A DNA stretch of 7,128 nucleotides from Hyphomicrobiaceae bacterium (GCA_017353825.1 JAFMSC010000218.1:1-7128); one strand, 5' to 3'; shown: positions 1-6,670, counted from the stretch's first letter. A program made the numbers and translations. Notes: generated from the letters alone by a model not told the origin.

Positions 1-1
1 T

Positions 2-1267
2 GCCCGGCCGCTGCATCCCTACGCGCGCGGCCTGCTTAGCGCCGTGCCTCGGCTCGACCGCGGGCGCAGCGCCAAGCTCGCGACCATCGATGGCGCCCCG
101 CCCAACCTGGTGGCCCCGCCGGAGGGCTGCCGCTTCCATCCACGCTGCCGCCTTGCCACCGACATATGCCTCAAAGAACCGCCGCTGGCATCGGCGGAGG
201 CCGGGCATCTGGTGGCGTGCCACCGCGTCCACGAGGTCGATGCCCTGCTGCCGCTGCCCAAGGCTGGGCGCGGCACGGCCAAGGTGGCCACGGCCTCGGG
301 CGCCGAGCGCATCCTGGACCTGGAGCACGTCAGCAAGTTCTTTCCCGTGCGTATGGGATTCCTGCGCCGGCCGTGGCAGGTCCGGGCCGTCAACGACGTG
401 ACGCTTGATATCAGGCGGGGCGAGACGCTTGGCCTGGTCGGGGAATCGGGCTGCGGGAAGTCGACGCTCGGGCGGCTGGTGCTGCGGCTCGACGACCCCA
501 CCGAGGGCGAGATTCGCTTCGAGGGCGTGGACCTGGCGCGGCTTGGGAGCGACGAGCTGCTGGCTGTGCGCAAGCGCATGCAGGTGATCTTCCAGGACCC
601 CTACTCCTCGCTCAATCCGCGCATGACCGTGGGGCAGATCATCGCCGAGCCCATGCGCGTGCACGGCATCGTGCCGAAGGCTGAAGTGCCGGAACGGGTC
701 TCGGAGCTGCTCAAGACCGTCGGGCTGTTCCCTTACATGGCCCTGCGCTATCCGCACGAGCTGTCGGGCGGGCAGCGCCAGCGCGTCGGCATCGCCAGGG
801 CGCTGTCCGTGAACCCGCACGTGATCGTGTGCGATGAGGCGGTGTCGGCGCTCGACGTGTCGATCCAGGGGCAGGTGATCAACCTATTGGAAGACCTGCA
901 GCAGAAGCTCGGGCTCACCTACCTGTTCATCGCCCACGACCTGGCCGTGGTGCGGCATATCTCGACCCAGGTGGCCGTCATGTACCTTGGGCGGATCGTG
1001 GAGCAGGCGCCGGCCGAGCAGCTGTTCTCCGCGCCAAAGCACCCCTACACGCAGGCGCTGCTGGCGGCGGCGCCCATCCCCGACCCCGTGATCGAGCGCG
1101 CCCGCCCGCGCCAGATCATCAAGGGCGAGCTGCCAAGTCCGCTCAACCCGCCCGTTGGCTGCGTGTTCCACCCGCGCTGCCCGCTGGCAACGGAGGACTG
1201 CAAGAAGGGCGTACCGGCCACGCGCGAGCTGGCCCCAAACCACTTCGTCGCGTGCATCCACGCGTGA
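2..1267 (+). CDS. Fused double-ATPase subunit of a dipeptide/oligopeptide ABC transporter (DppD-DppF / OppDF type), 5' partial
   Basis: This cytoplasmic ATPase would power import of peptides (or nickel or glutathione-like ligands) through an inner-membrane permease. The frame is open from base 2. The first ~60 codons are the C-terminal OppDF tail of a first ATPase half: HPYARGLLSAVP, then the cysteine-bearing GCRFHPRC segment ending in VACH. With no stop, a linker leads into a complete second half. Numbered from the GTG at base 44, that half has Walker A GESGCGKST (133-141), Q-loop Gln184, signature LSGGQ (240-244), Walker B with Asp264-Glu265, D-loop SALD (268-271) and switch His298. A second OppDF tail starts at HPYTQALL (333) and runs to the stop. 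Each tail carries four cysteines. The usual DEP after Walker B reads DEA. The GTG at 44 is not the true start; the gene begins upstream of the window, where permease genes would be expected. Substrate cannot be told from the ATPase. Confidence 0.93.
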   Translation, partial: ARPLHPYARGLLSAVPRLDRGRSAKLATIDGAPPNLVAPPEGCRFHPRCRLATDICLKEPPLASAEAGHLVACHRVHEVDALLPLPKAGRGTAKVATASGAERILDLEHVSKFFPVRMGFLRRPWQVRAVNDVTLDIRRGETLGLVGESGCGKSTLGRLVLRLDDPTEGEIRFEGVDLARLGSDELLAVRKRMQVIFQDPYSSLNPRMTVGQIIAEPMRVHGIVPKAEVPERVSELLKTVGLFPYMALRYPHELSGGQRQRVGIARALSVNPHVIVCDEAVSALDVSIQGQVINLLEDLQQKLGLTYLFIAHDLAVVRHISTQVAVMYLGRIVEQAPAEQLFSAPKHPYTQALLAAAPIPDPVIERARPRQIIKGELPSPLNPPVGCVFHPRCPLATEDCKKGVPATRELAPNHFVACIHA

Positions 1268-1268
1268 G

Positions 1269-1281
1269 GCGCGTGCCGCGC
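1269..1281. terminator. Small GC hairpin just after the transporter stop codon
   Basis: GCGCG (1269-1273), a TGC loop and CGCGC (1277-1281) form a perfect 5-bp stem starting one base after the TGA. Only a short, mixed GCATTGCTT follows, with no T-run, so this is a weak candidate for an intrinsic terminator or 3'-end stabiliser. In such GC-rich DNA a chance stem is quite possible. Confidence 0.22.
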
Positions 1282-1468
1282 GCATTGCTTCCCGTCAAGC
1301 CTCCAGCATTCCGCAAGCACGACCGGGCGCAAGCACGAACGAGACACGCACCGGAAGCCGGGCTTGGGAGAGGGTTAGCGCAACTTCCGCTGATGCGGTG
1401 TTGCCCGCACATTCGGTCCTCGGCGTGTTGTCCTGCCCTCACCTCGGGCCGCTCCCCGCGCTGATGGA

Positions 1469-1497
1469 GCCGGCCTTCTCGGCGGCGCGGGGCCGGC
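1469..1497. terminator. Inverted repeat between the convergent ABC and peptidase-like genes
   Basis: GCCGGCC (1469-1475) and GGCCGGC (1491-1497) are exact reverse complements around a 15-base loop. The repeat lies six bases past the stop of the minus-strand gene that ends at 1504 and about 200 bases past the transporter stop, where a shared terminator would be expected. Neither side has a T-run. The remainder of 1268-1503 holds no convincing gene; a 10-bp direct repeat GCAAGCACGA occurs at 1313-1322 and 1329-1338, with a 16-base period. Confidence 0.28.
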
Positions 1498-1503
1498 AAG
1501 CCC

Positions 1504-2013
1504 TCACACACCCAGCGCCCGCCTTACCTCATAGACCTCCATGATGCGCTTGGAGCGGTGCGGCCAGTCGCACACGAACGCCCAGGTGCCGTCTGAGTAA
1601 GTGTCGCACACCTTGACGCCCTTGATGACCACCCAGTGGCCCTGCTTGCCCACGTGGAGCGCCAGGATGTAATGGACCCAGGGGTTGCGCTGGCGCTGCA
1701 TCCAGTTGCCCCACAGGCTTGGGCGCTGCTTGCGGGGCAAATGCATGTAGCTCTGCTTCAGCGCCATGCTGTAGCCGAAGTGGGCCAATGCGGCGGCCAC
1801 CTCCTCGGGGTAGGTGCCCTTGACCGTGCGCGGGCGGCCGGGGGCCACGTTGCGGAAGGCCTGCACCTCGGCCTCGACCTTGCTCACCGAATAGCCGGTG
1901 ATGGCGCTCACCACGACCGGCCCGCAGAACGCGGTCCGGCCGGTATCGTTGTTGGCCTCGTGCAGGCAGGAGGACAGCCGCGCGGGCGCCGCGCTGCTGA
2001 GCGCTCGGGTCAT
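1504..2013 (-). CDS. Hypothetical protein, possible papain/C39-like cysteine-peptidase fold
   Basis: I do not recognise a named family. The visible layout is that of a small papain-like domain. A FCGPVVVSAITG segment near the N-terminus puts a cysteine at a helix start (codon 1924-1926). About 95 residues later come GHWVVIKG (His codon 1636-1638) and, 11 residues on, an Asp in CDTYSDGTW (1603-1605). This Cys...His...Asp order, with beta-strand-like sequence around the His, resembles C39-like peptidases and short phage-borne hypothetical proteins that share the NDTGRTAFCGP motif; the phage link is from memory, not a search. There is no signal peptide or membrane segment. Start: the frame is open to a TAA at 2065-2067 and includes a TTG at 2061 (185 aa) that lacks a Shine-Dalgarno. 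The ATG at 2013 (169 aa), with a weak GGGAC seven bases upstream, is preferred. It converges on the transporter gene and stands alone. Confidence 0.72.
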   Translation of the reverse strand: MTRALSSAAPARLSSCLHEANNDTGRTAFCGPVVVSAITGYSVSKVEAEVQAFRNVAPGRPRTVKGTYPEEVAAALAHFGYSMALKQSYMHLPRKQRPSLWGNWMQRQRNPWVHYILALHVGKQGHWVVIKGVKVCDTYSDGTWAFVCDWPHRSKRIMEVYEVRRALGV

Positions 2014-2094
2014 CTCGGTGGTCCCAGGGGGCAAATCGATGAGCGAAATTCTTAATCGCAAGCATTAACAAAAGGTTGCAGCGCGGAGTCGGCT

Positions 2095-2132
2095 ATCGGG
2101 CATCGGCCGTCTGATCGGGTATCGACCGTCGG
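2095..2132. repeat. Degenerate 19-bp tandem repeat built on ATCGGGN heptamers
   Basis: Bases 2095-2113 and 2114-2132 match at 16 of 19 positions (differences c/t, g/a, t/g). Within each unit the heptamer ATCGGGN is followed directly by a related one: ATCGGGC/ATCGGCC, then ATCGGGT/ATCGACC. An isolated ATCGGGA recurs at 2297-2303. Heptameric ATCGGGT-type tracts occur between genes in a number of GC-rich bacterial genomes, so this may be a decayed copy of such a tract. No role can be assigned. Confidence 0.55.
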
Positions 2133-2260
2133 CCCCGCGTGCTCTCTCTCGCGGCCAGCCCGAACCCCTGAGCCCAAGCCCGAGTGGCGCCTTCTCAAGC
2201 TCCGGAGTGGCTGGAAAGCCCCTTCGATGTGGACGAAATCGTTTGACGCGCAACCTGACA

Positions 2261-2288
2261 TTGACGTGCCGAGATTGCTCCGTAGGAA
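2261..2288 (+). promoter_or_regulatory. Weak sigma70-like promoter candidate for the secreted-protein gene
   Basis: TTGACG (2261-2266) matches five of six -35 consensus bases. After a 16-base spacer, TAGGAA (2283-2288) matches three of six at -10. It lies about 80 bases before the ATG at 2367. The -10 is poor, so this is only the best visible candidate. Confidence 0.25.
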
Positions 2289-2366
2289 GGGCCGGCTATC
2301 GGGACAGCGGCACGGGGACCGGCCCGGCGTGAGATGGTGTGAGGGGTTGGATTTCGGGGGCCTTTC

Positions 2367-2984
2367 ATGCGTCGATCGACTTGTGCGGCCTGGCTGGCCG
2401 CGGCTGTGGCGCTCGGCCGGTCCGCATCGAGCCTCATCGCCGGCAGCGCGGCGGCGCTGGAGGAGGACAAGGGCGAAAAGCAGAAGCTGGAGGCGTGCGC
2501 CAAGGACCTGTGCAGCATTCTCGTCAAGCGCGAGGCGAACGGGGCTGACCTCACGTGCGCCCTGCAGAAGACCTGGGCCGGCGCCAAGGTCAAGGAGGGC
2601 GTCGAGCAGAAGAAGCTCACCTGGGGCTTCGGCGACGTGCGCTGCGCCGTCGACGTGGTCGGCAAACGGCGGGACATGATCGACGCACTGACCAAGCCGG
2701 AATACGAGTACAAGCTCCCGATCCACACCGTCCGCTGCGACATCGAGCGCGAGAAGGAAGTGATGAAGGTCACGGTGTCCCTCTCGCCCAAGCTCCAGTT
2801 CAAGGATGGCAAGCTCACCAGGGCGTGGCTGGGGATCGGCACGATCGAGGCACCCAGCGTGGTCAAGGGCGCCATCTGGACCGCCGTCCAGCTTGAGGAC
2901 ACCTTCGGCATCGTGCACGGCGACCTTTTGAGGGAGGTCAACAAGTTCGTGTACGAACGCTGCCCCAAGCAGCTCGAGAAGTAG
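2367..2984 (+). CDS. Exported hypothetical protein with six cysteines in the mature region
   Basis: 205 aa, probably periplasmic, function unknown. The N-terminus has two arginines, a hydrophobic stretch (about residues 7-17) and an alanine-rich AGSAAA before acidic LEED, consistent with a signal peptide cleaved near residue 29-30, though GRSASS makes it less hydrophobic than usual. The mature part has cysteines at 44, 49, 64, 93, 124 and 199, enough for three disulfides; the only other cysteine (6) is in the signal. It is lysine-rich and has no membrane segment. Conserved-looking blocks are DLCSILVK, LTWGFGD, a KPEYEYKLPIHTVRC stretch (110-124) and KGAIWTAVQLEDTFGI (167-182). I recall similar uncharacterised proteins from Rhizobiales, but no domain name. 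Start: ATG with GGGGG at 2356-2360, six bases upstream. It ends 34 bases from the convergent trpE stop and appears monocistronic. Confidence 0.82.
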   Translation: MRRSTCAAWLAAAVALGRSASSLIAGSAAALEEDKGEKQKLEACAKDLCSILVKREANGADLTCALQKTWAGAKVKEGVEQKKLTWGFGDVRCAVDVVGKRRDMIDALTKPEYEYKLPIHTVRCDIEREKEVMKVTVSLSPKLQFKDGKLTRAWLGIGTIEAPSVVKGAIWTAVQLEDTFGIVHGDLLREVNKFVYERCPKQLEK

Positions 2985-2985
2985 G

Positions 2986-3004
2986 GCGGGATGCCAGACC
3001 CCGC
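2986..3004. terminator. Possible shared hairpin between the secreted-protein gene and trpE
   Basis: GCGGG (2986-2990) pairs with CCCGC (3000-3004) around a nine-base loop, two bases after the TAG at 2982-2984 and 15 bases from the trpE stop. Only a TTT follows a few bases later on the plus strand. The position suits a bidirectional terminator; the short stem makes it uncertain. Confidence 0.25.
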
Positions 3005-3018
3005 AGGGTTTCAGACCG

Positions 3019-4566
3019 TCACCGGTTGCCCAGTCGCGCCCGCTCCGCGAAGCGCACCGCCTCCTCGGCGGCCTTGAACAGGGCGCGGGCCTTGTGGCCG
3101 CACTCGGCCTGCTCGGCGGCGGGGTTGCTGTCGGCGACGACACCCGCTCCGGCTTGCACGTGCATGACGCCGTCCTTCACCAGCGCGGTGCGCAGCACGA
3201 TGCAACTGTCCATCTCGCCGTCGGCGGAGAAGTAGCCGACGCAGCCGCCGTAGGGCCCGCGCTTCTCCTTCTCCAGTTCGTCGATGATCTCCAGCGCGCG
3301 CACCTTGGGGGCTCCTGAGAGCGTGCCGGCCGGGAAGCCTGCCATCAGGGCGTCAATGGCGTCGTGCTGCTTGTCGAGCCGGCCCACCACGTGGCTGACG
3401 ATGTGCATGACATGGCTGTAGCGCTCCACCGCGAAGCTCTCGGTGACACGGACGCTGCCGATTTCGGCCACGCGGCCCACGTCGTTGCGACCCAGGTCGA
3501 GCAGCATCAAGTGCTCGGCTCGCTCCTTGGGGTCGGCGAGCAGCTCGGCTTCCAGCGCCTTGTCGGCGTCGTGGGTGTTGCCGCGAGGGCGCGTTCCGGC
3601 GAGTGGGCGGATCGTCACCTCGCCGTCGCGCACGCGCACCAGGATCTCAGGCGACGAGCCCACCAGCGCAAAGCTGCCGAAGTCGAGGTGGAACAGGAAG
3701 GGCGAGGGGTTGGTGCGCCGCAGGGCGCGGTAGAGGGCAAATGGCGGCAGCGTGAAGGGAACTGAGAAGCGCTGCGAGAGCACCACCTGGAAGATGTCGC
3801 CGGCGACGATGTACTCCTTGGCACGCTCCACCATGCCCATGTAGCCGGTCGGCGTGGTGTTGGAGGTGGGGGCAGGGAGCGCCAGGTGCACGCCCGCCAT
3901 GGCGGTGGCGTGCGGCAACGGCGCGTCGAGGGCGTCGACGATGTTGCGCAGGCGCTCGACCGCCCCGGCGTAGGCCGAGGCGGCCTCGACGCCGGGCTGG
4001 GGGCGCACCGGCGTGACGAGGATCATCTCGTCCTTCACGTTGTCGAAGACCACCATGAGGGTGGGGCGCACGAACATGCCGTCGGGGACGCCGAGCGCGT
4101 CGGGCGGCTCGTTGGGCAGGCGTTCGATCAGTCGCACGGTGTCGTGGCCCAGGTAGCCGATCACGCCGGCTGCGATGGGCGGTAGCTCGGGCGGCAGCTC
4201 GATGACGGACTGCGCCAGCAGGGCGCGCAGCGACTGTAGGGTGGGGGCCTCGGGTTCGAAACAGTCGAGGCTGATGTGCGCCTGGCGGTTCACCTCGGCG
4301 CGCCCGCCGTGGGCGCGCCACACCACGTCCGGTAACAGCCCGATGATGGAGTAGCGCCCGCGCGCGGTACCGCCTTGCACGGATTCTAAGAGGCAACTCA
4401 TGGGCTGCGCGGCGCCGAGCTTCAGCATGGCGGAGACAGGGGTCTCAAGGTCGGCGACGAGCCGGGTCCACACCACCTGCGCCTTGCCCTGGCGGTAGCA
4501 GGCGGCGAAGTCTCCGCGCGCTGGCTGGATCTCGAACTCCTGGCTGCCGCCGTAGTGCTGGGTCAT
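3019..4566 (-). CDS. trpE: Anthranilate synthase component I (TrpE)
   Basis: TrpE turns chorismate into anthranilate, the first committed step of tryptophan synthesis, using ammonia from its TrpG glutaminase partner in the cytoplasm. From the ATG the protein is 515 aa, normal for unfused TrpE. Numbered from an upstream GTG at 4596 (525 aa): LLES (69-72), the tryptophan feedback-binding motif, then GRYSIIG; IFQVVLSQRF (268-277); SSPEILVRV (314-322); IRPLAGTRPRG (329-339); the ERAEHLMLLDLGRNDVGRV block (358-376); VMHIVSHVVG (396-405); FPAGTLSGAPKVRA (421-434); GPYGGCVGYFS (447-457); and AGAGVVADSNP (482-492). Ala333 in PLAGT, where PabB enzymes carry Lys, favours TrpE over PabB. GAGGAG (4570-4575) lies three bases before the ATG at 4566, a short spacing; the GTG has a weaker GGGAAG. 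It sits 22-52 bases behind the PPIase gene, too little for an attenuator, so control is probably from further upstream plus feedback. No glutaminase domain is fused and no trpG follows. Confidence 0.97.
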   Translation of the reverse strand: MTQHYGGSQEFEIQPARGDFAACYRQGKAQVVWTRLVADLETPVSAMLKLGAAQPMSCLLESVQGGTARGRYSIIGLLPDVVWRAHGGRAEVNRQAHISLDCFEPEAPTLQSLRALLAQSVIELPPELPPIAAGVIGYLGHDTVRLIERLPNEPPDALGVPDGMFVRPTLMVVFDNVKDEMILVTPVRPQPGVEAASAYAGAVERLRNIVDALDAPLPHATAMAGVHLALPAPTSNTTPTGYMGMVERAKEYIVAGDIFQVVLSQRFSVPFTLPPFALYRALRRTNPSPFLFHLDFGSFALVGSSPEILVRVRDGEVTIRPLAGTRPRGNTHDADKALEAELLADPKERAEHLMLLDLGRNDVGRVAEIGSVRVTESFAVERYSHVMHIVSHVVGRLDKQHDAIDALMAGFPAGTLSGAPKVRALEIIDELEKEKRGPYGGCVGYFSADGEMDSCIVLRTALVKDGVMHVQAGAGVVADSNPAAEQAECGHKARALFKAAEEAVRFAERARLGNR

Positions 4567-4618
4567 GTGCTCCTCGTGCCCGTTGTGCGCCCGCACGTCC
4601 GGGCTTCCCGCGGCAGAC

Positions 4619-6544
4619 TCAGTAGTCGGTCGGCGTCTCCGTCTTTCCGCCGATAACGTCTCCGATCAGCTTCTCGTTCACGGTGATGCCGTAGCGGGTG
4701 CGCAGGCCGGCAACATACTGATCAAGCATGTCGATGCGCTGTTGTCTTGCCAGCTCGGTCTTCAGTGCGGCGGCCTCCTCCGCGGTCGGCGTGCCGGCGG
4801 GAATGACATCGGCCACCCTGAAAATGGTGCGCGACTTGCCGTCCGCCGTGGGGAAGGAGGAGACGGTCCCCTTTGGGGACTCGAACGCCTGCTGCATCGT
4901 GGCCGGCGTGAACCCTGCCGGCGCCGGGCCGGTGCGCTTCAGGGGAGCGGTGCGCTCGACCTTTCCGCCGAGCGCCTTGGCGATCTTCTCAAGGCCCTCG
5001 CCCGGCTTGAGCTCCTCGATTTTCTTGGCTACCAGGCTCGCGATCTCCTTGCGTCGCTCCTCGTCCATGAAGTTCGTCCGCACCGCGTCCGTGACCTCGT
5101 CGAAGGTGCGCTCGCGCTGTGGCGTGACGCCCAGGAGCTCGAACCAGGCATAGCCGCCGTCGCTCAAGTCGATGCCGTCGGTCTCCACGCCCGGCGCGGT
5201 GGCGAAGACCGCGTCGATGATCTTGGGAGCGTCGGGGTGGGCAATGATGACGGCGTTGCCGTCAGCAGTCCGGCCGGTGCGGTTGACGGCGGCGATCTCC
5301 TGGAAGGGCAGCTTCAGCGCCTCCGCGATCTCTTTGAGCGGCACCGCCTTGGCGCGCTCGGCCTCCACCTGCTCATGCAGCTGCTGCAGCTGCGGGCCCA
5401 CTTGGTCGGCGGCGAGGGCGTCGCGGATCTCCCCCTTGACCTCGTCGAAGGTGCGGGTCCTGCCTGGCTCGATCTCGCTCACGCGCAGGAGCACCGTTGA
5501 GAACTGGCCCTCGACGGGCCGGGACAACTCATTCTTCTTCAGCGCGAAGGCGGCGTCGGCGATCTTGGGGTCGATCATCTCGGCCTTGGTGAGCAGGCCG
5601 AGGTCGATGTCGGTGGCGGGAAAGCCGGCCTTGGCGGCTGCCTCGGTGAAGCTCTTGGCTCCAGACAGCTCCGCATATGCCTTCTCGGCGGCGGCCTTGT
5701 CGGCGAAGGTGAGCTGCGCGACGCGACGCTTTTCGGGGATGTCGTGGGAGGTCTTGGGGTCCTCGTAGGCCGCCTTGATCTCCTCGTCGGTGACCTTGAC
5801 GCGGGACAGCGCGGCCTCGCGGGTCAGCAGCAGCAGGTTGGTCTTGCGCTCCTCCAGCGCGATGTAGTGCCCCTTGTTCTGGCGAAAATGCTCCTGCAGC
5901 TGCTCCTGGGTCGGCTCGGCCACGGTCACGAGCTTGCCTAGTTCGGGCGTGAGGTGCTCGAGGATGCGCGTCTCGTTGCGGTAGCGGTAGAGCGCCTCGA
6001 CGAGGAACAGCTGCGGCCCGGCCCCGGCGCCCAGGGTCTCCGTGAGCTGCTGGCGCGCTAGGTCGCGGCGGCGCTCCTCGATGTAGGAGCTCTCGCTGCG
6101 GTAGCCGTCTTGGTGCAGGAGCCGATAGAACTGTTCCTTGGAGAACTTGCCGTCTGGACCCTGAAACGAGGGGTCAGCGAATATGCTGTTGCGGACCACG
6201 ACATCGGAGACCGTAAGGTCCAGCGCCTTGCCGTGCAGATCGAGGGCGCTGAAGCCGATGAGGCGCGCAAGCGCCCGCGGGCCGACCCCCAGCATCTGTG
6301 CCTGCTCGGGCGTGAGGGCGCGGCCGATCTGGCGCGCGAGCGCCGCCATCTCCTCCTTGTAGGCCTGGCGGAATTCTTCGGGCGTGATCCGCGTGCTGCC
6401 GACCGTCGCGACGGTATTGTTCCGGGCGGCGCGGCGGAAGATGTCGTAATTGCCGATGCCCCAATAGGCGAAGGCGACGACGAGAAGCCCAAGCAGTATC
6501 TTTGCAAGGACGTTGGCGACGCCCCGTCGCATTGCGTCGAGCAT
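4619..6544 (-). CDS. Membrane-anchored SurA_N/PpiD-type peptidyl-prolyl isomerase-like chaperone
   Basis: A periplasmic folding factor of the PpiD type, tethered to the inner membrane and expected to help exported proteins leave the Sec translocon. 641 aa, near the ~620 aa of E. coli PpiD. A short basic N-terminus precedes one membrane segment (about 12-31, ending VVAFAYWGIG), then GNYDIFRR. The SurA_N-like helical chaperone part follows (about 44-225), including ITPEEFRQAYKEEM and RLIGFSALD. The parvulin-like domain is about 271-372 (EKRRVAQLTF to RTFDEVKGEI), followed by a second, weaker SurA/PPIase-like stretch (FDEVTDAVRTNF, 481-492) and a helical C-terminus. The active parvulin His of the usual HIL motif is absent (VAQLTF), so isomerase activity is doubtful, as in E. 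coli PpiD. Start: ATG at 6544 with GGAAG six bases upstream; the frame extends to 6676 but the extra 44 residues precede the membrane anchor and look non-coding. trpE follows closely. Confidence 0.92.
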   Translation of the reverse strand: MLDAMRRGVANVLAKILLGLLVVAFAYWGIGNYDIFRRAARNNTVATVGSTRITPEEFRQAYKEEMAALARQIGRALTPEQAQMLGVGPRALARLIGFSALDLHGKALDLTVSDVVVRNSIFADPSFQGPDGKFSKEQFYRLLHQDGYRSESSYIEERRRDLARQQLTETLGAGAGPQLFLVEALYRYRNETRILEHLTPELGKLVTVAEPTQEQLQEHFRQNKGHYIALEERKTNLLLLTREAALSRVKVTDEEIKAAYEDPKTSHDIPEKRRVAQLTFADKAAAEKAYAELSGAKSFTEAAAKAGFPATDIDLGLLTKAEMIDPKIADAAFALKKNELSRPVEGQFSTVLLRVSEIEPGRTRTFDEVKGEIRDALAADQVGPQLQQLHEQVEAERAKAVPLKEIAEALKLPFQEIAAVNRTGRTADGNAVIIAHPDAPKIIDAVFATAPGVETDGIDLSDGGYAWFELLGVTPQRERTFDEVTDAVRTNFMDEERRKEIASLVAKKIEELKPGEGLEKIAKALGGKVERTAPLKRTGPAPAGFTPATMQQAFESPKGTVSSFPTADGKSRTIFRVADVIPAGTPTAEEAAALKTELARQQRIDMLDQYVAGLRTRYGITVNEKLIGDVIGGKTETPTDY

Positions 6545-6628
6545 GGGGATCTTCCGCTTCTGACTGTGATCGCCGGCACACCTGCGGTTGCCGTCATACC
6601 GAGGGCGCCGCAAATGTCCAGGATTTTC

Positions 6629-6656
6629 AAGATAGGGAAATTTTTCGTGCTCACAA
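6629..6656 (-). promoter_or_regulatory. Candidate promoter for the PPIase-trpE transcription unit
   Basis: On the minus strand TTGTGA (plus-strand tcacaa, 6651-6656) is separated by 16 bases from TATCTT (plus-strand aagata, 6629-6634); each hexamer matches four of six sigma70 consensus bases. It lies in the most AT-rich part of the window and would give a leader of roughly 80 bases before the ATG at 6544. Confidence 0.4.
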
Positions 6657-6670
6657 GCGACGATGGCGTC

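Larger units (their letters stand above)
2014..2366. other. Divergent intergenic region, no gene supported
   Basis: This stretch separates the minus-strand peptidase-like gene from the plus-strand secreted-protein gene. Open frames here are arginine-rich and lack ribosome binding sites, so I call none of them. It holds the ATCGGGN repeat described separately, a second copy of CGGCTATCGGG (2090-2100 and 2293-2303), and two TTGACG hexamers 18 bases apart (2243-2248 and 2261-2266). Promoters for both flanking genes should be here, but only a weak one can be pointed to. Confidence 0.6.

Noticed and set aside
1143..1511. 122-codon minus-strand open frame across the transporter 3' end and the gap
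   Set aside because: Most of it is antisense to or intergenic beside real genes; arginine-rich, no domain, no ribosome site.
2065..2253. 62-codon minus-strand open frame in the divergent gap
   Set aside because: Its RYPIRRPMPDSR part is just the translated ATCGGGN repeat; no support as a protein.
2052..3143. 363-codon open frame on the minus strand over the secreted-protein gene
   Set aside because: It overlaps the whole plus-strand gene, which has a signal peptide and ribosome site, and also runs into trpE. Its composition looks like a GC-rich antisense shadow with no recognisable domain.
4567..4618. Tryptophan attenuator or leader peptide ahead of trpE
   Set aside because: Only 22-52 bases separate the PPIase stop from trpE, with no Trp-codon cluster or paired hairpins.
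4565..5500. 311-codon plus-strand open frame opposite the PPIase gene
   Set aside because: It is antisense to a clearly recognisable chaperone gene; leucine/arginine/glycine-rich antisense translation typical of GC-rich DNA.
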